Positions 8,018-15,745 of a stretch of 64,000 bases of DNA are shown here, piece by piece. The position numbers and the translations under genes were made by a program. The notes beneath the pieces are model-generated. The model saw nothing but the letters and a program-made list of their open reading frames with translations, was not told the origin of the DNA and ran no database searches. This DNA comes from Glycocaulis profundi (GTDB lineage Bacteria > Pseudomonadota > Alphaproteobacteria > Caulobacterales > Maricaulaceae): NCBI GenBank assembly GCA_007050995.1, contig VJOU01000001.1:279615-343614 (forward strand), in the 5' to 3' direction. Positions within the stretch are counted from its first letter, which is position 1. Every line of letters starts with the position of its first letter.

Positions 8018-10741
8018 ATGAGGACGTTCACCAGAACCGCGATGCTGGGGGGCGGCGCGCTGGCCGCTTTCGCCGTGTCCGCCGCCGCGAGCGCGCAGGT
8101 CGAGGTCATCACCGTGACCGCCCAGCGGCGCGAGGCCACCCTGCAGGAGACCCCGGTTTCGGTCGCGGTGGTGACCGGCGAGCAGATCGAGCAGTCCCAG
8201 ATCCGCGACGCCGCCGACCTTCAGACCCTGGTGCCCGCCCTGCGCGTGTCGGAGTTCGCCGCTTCGACCAACACCGAGTTCGCCCTGCGCGGCATCGGCA
8301 CGTCGAGCTTCAACCCCGGGCTCGAGCCCTCGGTAGGCGTGTTCCTGGACGGGGTCTATCTGCCCCGCACCGGCGCGGCCATCAACGACCTTCTGTCCAT
8401 CGAGCGGGTCGAGGTGATCCGCGGGCCGCAGTCCACCCTGTTCGGCCGCAACACCCCGGCGGGCGTGGTCAGCTTCATCACCCGCGGGCCTGAGTTCGAT
8501 TTCGGCGCCGAGGGACAGGCGACGGTGGGCAATTACGGCGCGCGCGTGTTCAGCGGCACGGTGACGGGCCCGCTGGTGGAAGACACGCTCGCCTTCCGGC
8601 TGGACGCGACCTCGAACACCTCGGACGGCTTCCTCGAGAACACCGACGGCCGCCAGCTGAACAACCGCGACCGCCAGCAGGCGCGCGGCCAGCTTCTGTG
8701 GACGCCCGACGACCTGACCGAAGTGCGCTTCATCGGCAGCTGGAGCCGGATCGACGAGAATTGCTGCGCGGCGCCGTTCATCTTCTACGATCCCATAGAC
8801 GCCGCATCGTTCGGGGCGCTGGGCGTGCCGCTGCTGCCGCCTGATCCGTGGGCAGGCCAGGTTTCTGTGGGCGGGCCGGTGAACACCGAGCTGACCACGC
8901 GCGGCCTGTCCATGCAGGTCGATCGCGACTTCGACGGCTTCACCCTGACCTCGATCACGGCCTGGACCGATTACGACGAGAAGCAGGACATCGACGCGGA
9001 CTTCTCCCTGCTCGATCTGGTCGAGCGCCGCCGCATCGAGCAGGACTATGACAGCTTCACCCAGGAGATCCGCCTGACCTCGACCGGAGCGAACCGGATC
9101 GACTGGATGGCGGGGGCCTTCTACTACAACAACAAGCTCAATTTCTCGAACTCGACCCCGATCGGGACCCAGGCGCGCGAATTCTTCGAATTCGCGTCCG
9201 GGCTGGACCCGCTTGTGGCGAACCTGATCGGCGCGTTCGGCCTTCCGCCGGGAAGCGGCGTGCCCACGCTGGCCGAGGCGGTGATCGGGCTGAACAACCA
9301 GTTCGGCGTGGGCACGGCGGTTCCGCTGCCGTCGGGCGCGGGCGCCATGCCTCAGGTTCCTGCGGGCGGATATTTCCAGCCCGGCGACGGGCTGGTGTTC
9401 GAGCGCTACCGGTATGACACCGAGGCGGCCTCGGTGTTCGGCCAGCTCGACTTCAACCTGACCGACCGCTTCACCCTGACGGTGGGCGGCCGGTACTCGA
9501 CCGAAGAGAAATCCTTCACCGCGGACGTGAACATCAACGATCCGTTCAGCGCGCTGAGCCTGTCCAATCTGGGTCAGGACCTGCGGCTGATCTCCCCGGA
9601 GACCTGCGATCCGGGCCTGTTCCCGGTGGTGGGCGGGGACGCGTGCGCCTTCCTGGTGCCCACCCTGCTGCTGCAGGCCGCCCAGGCCGAGGCGATGGCG
9701 GGCAATCCGGCCCAACTCCAGCAGCTCCTCGCGCTGGGCATCAGCCCGACCACGCCGCTGACCGCCGAGCAGGCGCTGAACCCCGCGCTGAATCCGCTGC
9801 TGGGCTTCTCACTGCTGCAGAACTTCCCGCCGGTGCCTGAATTCCCCGCGCGCTCGCGCCGGGACAACAACTTCTCGGGCAACATCATCGCCTCGTTCGA
9901 CGTCACCGACCGGATGAACATCTATGCGAGCTACTCGACCGGCTACAAGCCGGGCGGGTTCAACCTGTCCTACAACGCCGCCTTCACCGGCGCGTTCGAG
10001 TTCGAGAACGAGACCGCCCAGGCCTTCGAGGCGGGCATGAAGGGCCGCATCTTCAACGACAGCTTCGTCTACTCGCTCGCCGTGTTCAGCCAGGAGATCA
10101 AGGACTTCCAGTCCAACAACTTCGTGGGCAACGGCTTCGCGCTGGAGAACGCGGGCTCCATCGAGGTGCGGGGCCTGGAATTCGAGGGCCTGTTCGCGCC
10201 CACGCCCGAACTGGTCTTCACCGGCGGCTTCACCTGGCTGTTCCACGACAAGTACGGCGATTACGAATTCGCCCCCTGCCCGGACGACTTCACCGCCGGA
10301 GATCCGCTGTTCACGCTGTGCGAACCGGGCAATGAGCGGGTGAACAATTTCGGCGTCCGCGCCTCGTTCAACGACCTGTCGGGCGTGGACCGCGGCGGCT
10401 CTGAGCTGGTGGGCGCCCTGACGGGCACCTACACCGTGCCGGTCAGCGCCACGCTGGAAGCCTTCGTGCGCGGCGAGATGACCTACACCTCGGAGTTCAA
10501 GCTCAACAACACGCTCGACCCCCGGCCCTTCGCCACCCAGGACAGCTTCGCGCTGTTCAACGCCAGCGTCGGGCTGGGCCGTCAGGACGGCCGCTGGGGG
10601 CTGCAGCTGTGGGGCCGCAATCTCGGCGACGAGAACTACGTGAAGGGCGGCTTCCCCTCGGTGGGTCTGCTGGGCGCCAGCTACAACGTCTATCCGGGCG
10701 ACCCGCGCACCTACGGCGTCACCCTGAGGGCGCGGTACTGA
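8018..10741 (+). CDS. TonB-dependent receptor
   Basis: Outer-membrane beta-barrel receptor of 907 residues for uptake of a siderophore, vitamin or carbohydrate driven by TonB. A signal peptide ends at about residue 27 (AAASAQ). The mature start VEVITVTAQRRE is the TonB-box/plug onset. Plug-domain signatures follow: TPVSVAVVTGEQI, FALRGIGTSSF, VGVFLDGVYLPR and IERVEVIRGPQSTLFGRN. The barrel has the usual YASYSTGYKPGGFN and IEVRGLEFEG blocks and ends in an aromatic residue (RARY). GGGGGAGG lies just before the ATG. No biosynthetic or transporter genes flank it, so the ligand is unknown. Confidence 0.95.
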   Translation: MRTFTRTAMLGGGALAAFAVSAAASAQVEVITVTAQRREATLQETPVSVAVVTGEQIEQSQIRDAADLQTLVPALRVSEFAASTNTEFALRGIGTSSFNPGLEPSVGVFLDGVYLPRTGAAINDLLSIERVEVIRGPQSTLFGRNTPAGVVSFITRGPEFDFGAEGQATVGNYGARVFSGTVTGPLVEDTLAFRLDATSNTSDGFLENTDGRQLNNRDRQQARGQLLWTPDDLTEVRFIGSWSRIDENCCAAPFIFYDPIDAASFGALGVPLLPPDPWAGQVSVGGPVNTELTTRGLSMQVDRDFDGFTLTSITAWTDYDEKQDIDADFSLLDLVERRRIEQDYDSFTQEIRLTSTGANRIDWMAGAFYYNNKLNFSNSTPIGTQAREFFEFASGLDPLVANLIGAFGLPPGSGVPTLAEAVIGLNNQFGVGTAVPLPSGAGAMPQVPAGGYFQPGDGLVFERYRYDTEAASVFGQLDFNLTDRFTLTVGGRYSTEEKSFTADVNINDPFSALSLSNLGQDLRLISPETCDPGLFPVVGGDACAFLVPTLLLQAAQAEAMAGNPAQLQQLLALGISPTTPLTAEQALNPALNPLLGFSLLQNFPPVPEFPARSRRDNNFSGNIIASFDVTDRMNIYASYSTGYKPGGFNLSYNAAFTGAFEFENETAQAFEAGMKGRIFNDSFVYSLAVFSQEIKDFQSNNFVGNGFALENAGSIEVRGLEFEGLFAPTPELVFTGGFTWLFHDKYGDYEFAPCPDDFTAGDPLFTLCEPGNERVNNFGVRASFNDLSGVDRGGSELVGALTGTYTVPVSATLEAFVRGEMTYTSEFKLNNTLDPRPFATQDSFALFNASVGLGRQDGRWGLQLWGRNLGDENYVKGGFPSVGLLGASYNVYPGDPRTYGVTLRARY

Positions 10742-10770
10742 GCACAGGCCAGGGACGGGAGGAGGAAGGT

Positions 10771-10835
10771 TTTTCCTGTCCTCCTTCCCTCCGGTCAGTC
10801 GGTCCTCGCTTCGCTGCGGGCGCGCGTTCGCGCTG
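10771..10835 (+). repeat. Dispersed intergenic repeat, family A copy 1
   Basis: Begins with CCTGTCCTCCTTCCCTCCGG and runs through GGTCGGTCC-like and CGGGCGCGCGTTCGCGCTGG blocks. Near-identical copies are at 20691-20755 (+) and 61230-61300 (-), and a shorter relative is at 29351-29400. All copies are in gaps between genes, as for REP-like elements. The inner GCGCGCGTTCGCGC is nearly self-complementary. Confidence 0.7.
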
Positions 10836-10877
10836 GCGACGCTGCGCGTCGATCAGACTCCTGAGGCGGCACCTGAC

Positions 10878-11309
10878 ATGGACGACCCGATCATTCTCGC
10901 CCTGGTTCTGGCCGGCGCCGCGCTCGCGGTGGCCGGCCTGATCGGTTTCAACCGTCTGATCGGGGGATGGAGCCCGGCTGCTCTGGACGATCCCGAGGCG
11001 GCGGGCGCGCGGCTGGCCGAGGACGTGGTCGGGTTCGAGCCCGGCGAAGGCGCGTGCGCGGCGGACGGACGGGCGGCGCTGGTGCTGGAGGCGGACGGGG
11101 AGCGGCTGGGCCTGGTGCTGGCGCGGGGCGGGCGGACGGTCACGCGGGTCTTCCGCCCCGGCGAGGTGGACGCGGTGAGCCGGGACGGCGCGGCGCTGGA
11201 CTTCCGCTTCTCCGATTTCACATTGCCACGCGCGCGGGCGATAATGGCGGACGACGCCGAGGCGGAGGCGTGGCGGTCGAAGATCGCGCGCTTCGCCCGG
11301 CAAAGCTGA
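10878..11309 (+). CDS. Hypothetical membrane-anchored protein, paralogue of 15207-15662
   Basis: 143 residues. The N-terminus MDD plus a hydrophobic segment at about residues 5-24 looks like a single membrane anchor, followed by a soluble domain. The domain shares an ordered set of blocks with the protein at 15207: F-x-P-G-x-G-x-C, then (E/D)RLGLV(L/M)A, then a terminal E-x-W-x-S(K/R) segment. It lies 18 bp upstream of the sterol-desaturase-like gene, so the two are probably cotranscribed. I recognise no family and propose no function. The paralogy and the shared association with diiron enzymes are the informative points. Confidence 0.75.
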   Translation: MDDPIILALVLAGAALAVAGLIGFNRLIGGWSPAALDDPEAAGARLAEDVVGFEPGEGACAADGRAALVLEADGERLGLVLARGGRTVTRVFRPGEVDAVSRDGAALDFRFSDFTLPRARAIMADDAEAEAWRSKIARFARQS

Positions 11310-11327
11310 GGCGGACCTGACGACGCG

Positions 11328-12284
11328 ATGCCCAACCTGCCCGATCCGATCCTGATCGCCATTCCCGTCTTCGTCGCCCTGATCGTGGCGGAGATGATCT
11401 ATGCGCGGCTGACCGGCCATGCCCGGTTCGAGCCCGGCGACACCGCGGCCAGCCTGATCATGGGCATGGGCAACGTGGTCTCGGGGGTCGCGCTGGGCTT
11501 CATCGCGCTGGCCTGGTTCACCTTCATCGAGCGCTTCGCCCTGTTCGACATCGGCTGGGCGTGGTGGGCGTTCGCGGTGTGCTTCGTGCTCGACGACTTC
11601 GTGTATTACTGGTCGCACCGCTTCGCGCACACGGTGCGCTGGTGGTGGGCCGATCACGTGGTCCATCATTCGAGCCAGCACTACAATCTGACCACCGCGC
11701 TGCGTCAGCCCTGGCTGAACCCGCTGACCCTGAAATTCATCTTCTTCGGAAGCTGGCTGGTGCTGCTGGGCTTTCCGGTGGCGATGGTCGCCTTCGTGGG
11801 CGCGCTCAATCTGGTCTACCAGTTCTGGATCCACACCGAGACGGTGCCCAGGCTGCCGCGCTGGATCGAATACGTGATGAACACGCCCAGCCACCACCGG
11901 GTCCATCACGCGACCAACCCGGTCTATCTGGACCGCAATTACGCGGGCGTGTTCATCGTCTGGGATCGCCTGTTCGGCACCTTCCAGAAGGAGCTGGACG
12001 ACGAGAAATGCCGCTACGGCATCGTGAAGAATCTCGGCACCGACAACCCGCTGACCATCTGCTTTCATGAATGGGTGGGGATCGTGAAGGACGTGCGCGG
12101 GGCGAAATCGGTCCGCGAGGCGCTGGGCTACTGGCTCGGCCCGCCGGGCTGGTCGCCGGACGGCAGCCGGGACAGCTCCAAGATCATCAAGGCGAAATGG
12201 GCCGAACGGCAGGCCGCGCTCAACGGCGCGGGCGGGACCGCCGAGCCGGAGGCCGCCGCCCCGGCGCCCCAGCCCGCCGAGTGA
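11328..12284 (+). CDS. Sterol desaturase / fatty acid hydroxylase superfamily membrane protein
   Basis: Integral membrane non-haem diiron hydroxylase or desaturase acting on lipids, 318 residues. Histidine clusters expected to bind two irons are visible: HRFAH, HVVHHSS and HHRVHH, plus an intervening H in FWIHTET. Hydrophobic segments flank them at about 8-24, 45-68, 78-95 and 140-165. The tail is rich in Ala/Pro/Glu. It follows the paralogous anchor protein at 10878 by 18 bp and converges with the HTH gene. The substrate (sterol, hopanoid, carotenoid or fatty acid) cannot be decided; a lycopene-cyclase-like gene at 40051 makes a carotenoid substrate possible. Confidence 0.9.
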   Translation: MPNLPDPILIAIPVFVALIVAEMIYARLTGHARFEPGDTAASLIMGMGNVVSGVALGFIALAWFTFIERFALFDIGWAWWAFAVCFVLDDFVYYWSHRFAHTVRWWWADHVVHHSSQHYNLTTALRQPWLNPLTLKFIFFGSWLVLLGFPVAMVAFVGALNLVYQFWIHTETVPRLPRWIEYVMNTPSHHRVHHATNPVYLDRNYAGVFIVWDRLFGTFQKELDDEKCRYGIVKNLGTDNPLTICFHEWVGIVKDVRGAKSVREALGYWLGPPGWSPDGSRDSSKIIKAKWAERQAALNGAGGTAEPEAAAPAPQPAE

Positions 12285-12288
12285 GCAT

Positions 12289-13155
12289 CTAGCTCAGGAC
12301 CGCGCCCCGCGCCATGGACGCGGCGAAGCGCATCACCAGCATGCCGTCTGGCGCGCCGGACGCGTTGCCCGTCAGGTGATCGGCGATCCTGGCGGACACC
12401 GATCCTTCCGGCGCCAGCGCAGGCTGGGCGGCCACCGCGGCCTCGAATCGCGCGTCGTCCTCGTCCTCGTCGCCTGACAGCTCATCAATGCGTTCGAGCA
12501 CGCAGGCGGAGGCTGCGGGGGAGCCGCCCGCGTCACGCAGGGTGGCCAGGGTCACGCCGTCGATCACCTGCGCGCGCTCGCGGGCCACGCCGTTGAAAAT
12601 GGTGAACAGCAGGGTCGAGGCGTCCGCATCCGCGGCGATGGAGAAGAGCTGGTGCTGGAGGAGGAAAGAGCAGCCCTGATAGCGCACGCCCTCGATCCCG
12701 ACCCGGAAGCCCAGCAGACCGTCGGGTCGGCGGCTGACCATGGAGATGTCGTGGATGAAGCGGCCCGGCAGATCGATGGAGGGGCGGGTCGAACGCCACA
12801 GACCCTCATAAGCCACGCCGCGATGACGGCCCGAATGGGCGGCCTCGTCCAGCAGCGAAGCGGGAAACCACCCATCAAGGCGCGGCCGCGACGGGGCGGC
12901 CCGGCGGTCCAGTCCCATGCGCGAGGCGAAAGCGGGCAGGTCCAGCTCCCAGTCCATCAGCGTGAAACCGGGCACGGTGAGCGCCACATGCCGGGTCAGG
13001 GCGGCCAGATTGTGCTCGGAGGGGGTGACCTTGCCCGACACCCAGCGCCCCACCAGCGACTTGTCGACCTCCAGGGCCTGGGCGAGCGCCGCCCGGCTCA
13101 GGACCAAAGCCTTGAGCGTGAGCTCGAGCTTTTCCGGCAAACGGTCGGGTTTCAT
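12289..13155 (-). CDS. Cro/C1-type helix-turn-helix regulator with long C-terminal domain
   Basis: About 288 residues from ATG 13155 (MKPDRLPEKL); a longer start at 13200 is unlikely to be used. Residues 5-60 form a lambda-repressor-like HTH, with the recognition region ALAQALEVDKSLVGRWVSGKV. The long C-terminal part has no recognised enzyme motif and may be a sensor domain; it contains an acidic patch (SGDEDEDDARFE). It is divergent from the Cys-rich secreted protein (13301), with 145 bp between starts, so autoregulation and control of that neighbour are plausible but unproven. This architecture recurs as an unnamed regulator family in alphaproteobacteria. Confidence 0.8.
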   Translation of the reverse strand: MKPDRLPEKLELTLKALVLSRAALAQALEVDKSLVGRWVSGKVTPSEHNLAALTRHVALTVPGFTLMDWELDLPAFASRMGLDRRAAPSRPRLDGWFPASLLDEAAHSGRHRGVAYEGLWRSTRPSIDLPGRFIHDISMVSRRPDGLLGFRVGIEGVRYQGCSFLLQHQLFSIAADADASTLLFTIFNGVARERAQVIDGVTLATLRDAGGSPAASACVLERIDELSGDEDEDDARFEAAVAAQPALAPEGSVSARIADHLTGNASGAPDGMLVMRFAASMARGAVLS

Positions 13156-13300
13156 TGCCGAAGGATGCCATGCTCGCAGGTGCGGTGCAACGAAATGCAA
13201 CCCGGACGGGGTCAGATGTCCGTGCGCGCATCGCGCTGCACCTTCGCGAGACGATCGCCGGGGCGCACATAACCCCCTCGAAAGAGTCAGGGAGGGTCAC

Positions 13301-13759
13301 ATGCGCGCTTACTTCATCGCCGCCGTCGCGATCATCCTGGCCACCGCCTTCAGTCCCGCGGAGACCTCCGCCCCCGGCGACGCCGGAAGCGAGACGGTCT
13401 CCGCGACCGAGCGGGCGGGCGTCGCTCCGGCTCGAGCCCAGACGCGCATGCGCATGAGCACGCGTCCGGACGGAGGCCGGCTCAGCGCTGAAGTCCAGCG
13501 AGCGCTGGAGTCCGGCGACGCCCGCGCCGCGGCGATGCTTCTGCCCGCGGTCCAGGCCGCGCGCGCGGCCGCGCCCGCCACCCCTGCCGCGGCGACCGAT
13601 CTGGCCGCGTCGACCGGCGGGCAGGAATACATCTGCAATTCAGGAAGCTGCGCCTGCGCGGGCGCGTCCGACTGCGTGGACATGGTCGCGGGCGGGCACT
13701 GCGTGGAGGGCACGGTGGGGTGCAACGACTGGGGCTGCACCTGCCAGGGTTCGGACTGA
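13301..13759 (+). CDS. Hypothetical secreted protein with Cys-rich C-terminus
   Basis: 152 residues from an ATG preceded by GGGAGGG. A signal peptide covers about residues 1-23. An Arg/Ala-rich middle (about 45-100) follows. The last 45 residues hold eight cysteines in a compact array (CNSGSCAC, SDCVDM, GGHCVEG, VGCNDWGCTC) with little else. This could form four disulfides or bind metal. The arrangement recalls secreted toxin-like or protease-inhibitor-like knots, but I recognise no family. There is no maturation or export gene nearby, which argues against a modified peptide. It is transcribed divergently from the HTH regulator. Confidence 0.7.
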   Translation: MRAYFIAAVAIILATAFSPAETSAPGDAGSETVSATERAGVAPARAQTRMRMSTRPDGGRLSAEVQRALESGDARAAAMLLPAVQAARAAAPATPAAATDLAASTGGQEYICNSGSCACAGASDCVDMVAGGHCVEGTVGCNDWGCTCQGSD

Positions 13760-13908
13760 CGGGGCTTTCAAGGGGTCAGCGCCGGAGCGGCGGGCGGACC
13801 GGACATGACGCGATGCGCGTCCCGGTCCGCCCGGCGAGCCGCTGGGCCTCAAACCACTGGACTCTGAGCCACTGGACAAGCGCAGGTCTTGCGATCATCC
13901 TTCATCAA

Positions 13909-13923
13909 GTGAACGCCGTTCAC
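13909..13923. promoter_or_regulatory. Candidate operator GTGAACGCCGTTCAC
   Basis: Perfect 6-bp inverted repeat with a 3-bp spacer, about 90 bp upstream of the ferritin-like gene. It matches the element at 6157-6171 at all but two positions. The symmetry suggests a TetR-type repressor site shared by the two transcription units (inference). Confidence 0.5.
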
Positions 13924-14012
13924 GCATCCAGAAGAGGTGCGGAGCGGCCGTGCGCCGGGCAGGGTCCGCCAGCGCGCCCCGGCCCGGCTCCCATGGGAGG
14001 AGAGACGAGGCC

Positions 14013-15098
14013 ATGACCGCCCTTCGCGACATCTACGCCATGCCCGGCATCGACAGCCACTGGCACGTGCCCCAGGCGTTCGACGCCGTGTTCGACTGGG
14101 AGTTCGACGAAGGCCGCACCACGCTGATGCACCTGTACCAGAAGGGCAAGGACATGCAGTGGGACGCGGTCGAGCGGATCGACTGGACCCTCGAGCTGGA
14201 CCCTGAAAATCCCATGGAGATGCCCGACCAGGCGGTGACGCTGTACGGCTCGGACATCTGGGAGAAGATGACCAAGAAAGAGCGCATCGAGCTGCGCCGC
14301 CACGGCCAGAGCTGGCAGACCAGCCAGTTCCTGCAGGGCGAGCAGGCCGCGCTTCTGGCCGCCTCCAAGATCGTGCAGTCCGTCCCCGATCTGGACGCGA
14401 AATTCTACGCCGCCACCCAGGTCATGGACGAGGCGCGCCACGTTGAGGCCTATCGCAAGCTGATGGGCAAGTTCGGCGTGGCCTATCCCATGACCGATCC
14501 GCTGCAGGGGCTGGTCAACGACGCGCTGCGGGACTCGCGCTGGGACGTGACCTATCTGGCCATGCAGGTGGTGATCGAGGGGCTGGCGCTGGCCGCGTTC
14601 GGCACCATCCGCGATCTGGCCCAGAACCCGCTGGCGAAGATGGTCAACGCCTATGTCATGGAGGACGAGGCCCGGCACGTGGCCTTCGGCCGGCTGTCCC
14701 TGCGCGACTACTACCCGCAGCTGACCGACTCCGAGCGTGACGAGCGCGAGGAGTTCCTGGTGGAGGCCTGCTATCTGATGCGCGACCGGATGACGTCCTC
14801 GGGCGACGTCTATGAGGCGCTGGGCCTGCCCAAGAAGGCATGCCTCGAATACACCGAGAATTCGGAGCTGGTGAAACTCTACCGGACCCTGCTGTTCCAG
14901 CGCATCGTGCCCATCGTGAAGGATATCGGCCTGTGGGGGCCACGGGTGCGCAAGGCCTATGAGGACATGGGCGTGATGCACTATGCCGACATCGATCCGC
15001 AGACCCTGAGCGACGAGGATGAGCGCATCGCGGCGGGCATCGACGCGGGCAAGGCGCGGGAGAATTACGTCCGCGCGGTCGCCCAGCTCGCCGAGTGA
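14013..15098 (+). CDS. Ferritin-like diiron protein (oxygenase or oxidase, unassigned)
   Basis: About 361 residues from ATG 14013, preceded by GGGAGGAGAG. The four-helix-bundle diiron signature occurs twice: GEQAALLAAS followed by VMDEARHVEAY, and VIEGLALAAF followed by VMEDEARHVAFG. These supply the E, ExxH, E, ExxH ligands of ferritin-like oxygenases. The chain is longer than a ferritin and lacks a signal peptide, so it is a cytoplasmic enzyme related to AurF-like or R2-like oxidases. I cannot name the substrate. A palindromic operator lies 90 bp upstream, and a small membrane-anchored protein gene (15207) follows 108 bp downstream. Confidence 0.85.
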   Translation: MTALRDIYAMPGIDSHWHVPQAFDAVFDWEFDEGRTTLMHLYQKGKDMQWDAVERIDWTLELDPENPMEMPDQAVTLYGSDIWEKMTKKERIELRRHGQSWQTSQFLQGEQAALLAASKIVQSVPDLDAKFYAATQVMDEARHVEAYRKLMGKFGVAYPMTDPLQGLVNDALRDSRWDVTYLAMQVVIEGLALAAFGTIRDLAQNPLAKMVNAYVMEDEARHVAFGRLSLRDYYPQLTDSERDEREEFLVEACYLMRDRMTSSGDVYEALGLPKKACLEYTENSELVKLYRTLLFQRIVPIVKDIGLWGPRVRKAYEDMGVMHYADIDPQTLSDEDERIAAGIDAGKARENYVRAVAQLAE

Positions 15099-15206
15099 GA
15101 CCGCGCGGGGTTTGACACCGCGCGGGGCGGCCGGTAGCCCCTCCTGGAAACGCCTTCGCAGGGCCTCGGCGCAACCGGGGCCCTGATCCTTTCAGGGAGA
15201 CCGGTC

Positions 15207-15662
15207 ATGGACGACGCGGCCATCAAGATATTCACCATGCTCGTCATGGCCTCGGTGGTCGTTTATGGCGTGGTCAACCATGTCTCCAAGAAGCGCTCCA
15301 CGACCTTCGTGCATGATCTCCGGCGCGCGCGGGAGTTTCTGGGCCGCGAGGCGCCGGACTTCACGCCGGGCCCGGGCGTGTGTTCCCACAACGGATCGGC
15401 GGCGGTCTTTCTGTCCGAGGGCGGGGACCGGCTGGGCCTGGTGATGGCGGGCGCGCAGGGCTGGCGGGCGGCGGTTCATGCGCGGGCGGACTGCGTGATC
15501 GCGGTCTCGGCCGCGGACCGGGCCTTTCTGGAGATCACCCTTCCGGGCGAGACCGAGCCCGCGACCCATCTTTTTCTCGCCAAGCCCGGTGAGCTGGAGG
15601 AATGGACAAGCCGGCTGCAACCCGAGCCTGCTCCAGTGCAGGGCGATAAGCGCAAGGCGTGA
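15207..15662 (+). CDS. Hypothetical membrane-anchored protein, paralogue of 10878-11309
   Basis: 151 residues, with one N-terminal hydrophobic segment (about residues 7-23) after MDD, a basic stretch (SKKRST), and a soluble domain. Blocks shared in order with the protein at 10878: FTPGPGVC (FEPGEGAC there), DRLGLVMA (ERLGLVLA), and ELEEWTSRL (EAEAWRSKI). The C-terminal tail is Pro/Lys rich. It follows the diiron ferritin-like gene, just as its paralogue precedes the diiron desaturase-like gene. No known family is recognised. Confidence 0.75.
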   Translation: MDDAAIKIFTMLVMASVVVYGVVNHVSKKRSTTFVHDLRRAREFLGREAPDFTPGPGVCSHNGSAAVFLSEGGDRLGLVMAGAQGWRAAVHARADCVIAVSAADRAFLEITLPGETEPATHLFLAKPGELEEWTSRLQPEPAPVQGDKRKA

Positions 15663-15745
15663 AAAACCGGCCGGGGATGGTGGAAACGCCGTGCCGACTC
15701 TGGTAGGGTAATTGCATTGGTTGTTCACCGGGGGGTGAAGCACCA

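Noticed and set aside
7871..9715. 614-residue minus-strand open frame over the first TonB receptor
   Set aside because: No signature and wrong-strand composition; the receptor on the plus strand has signal peptide, plug and barrel.
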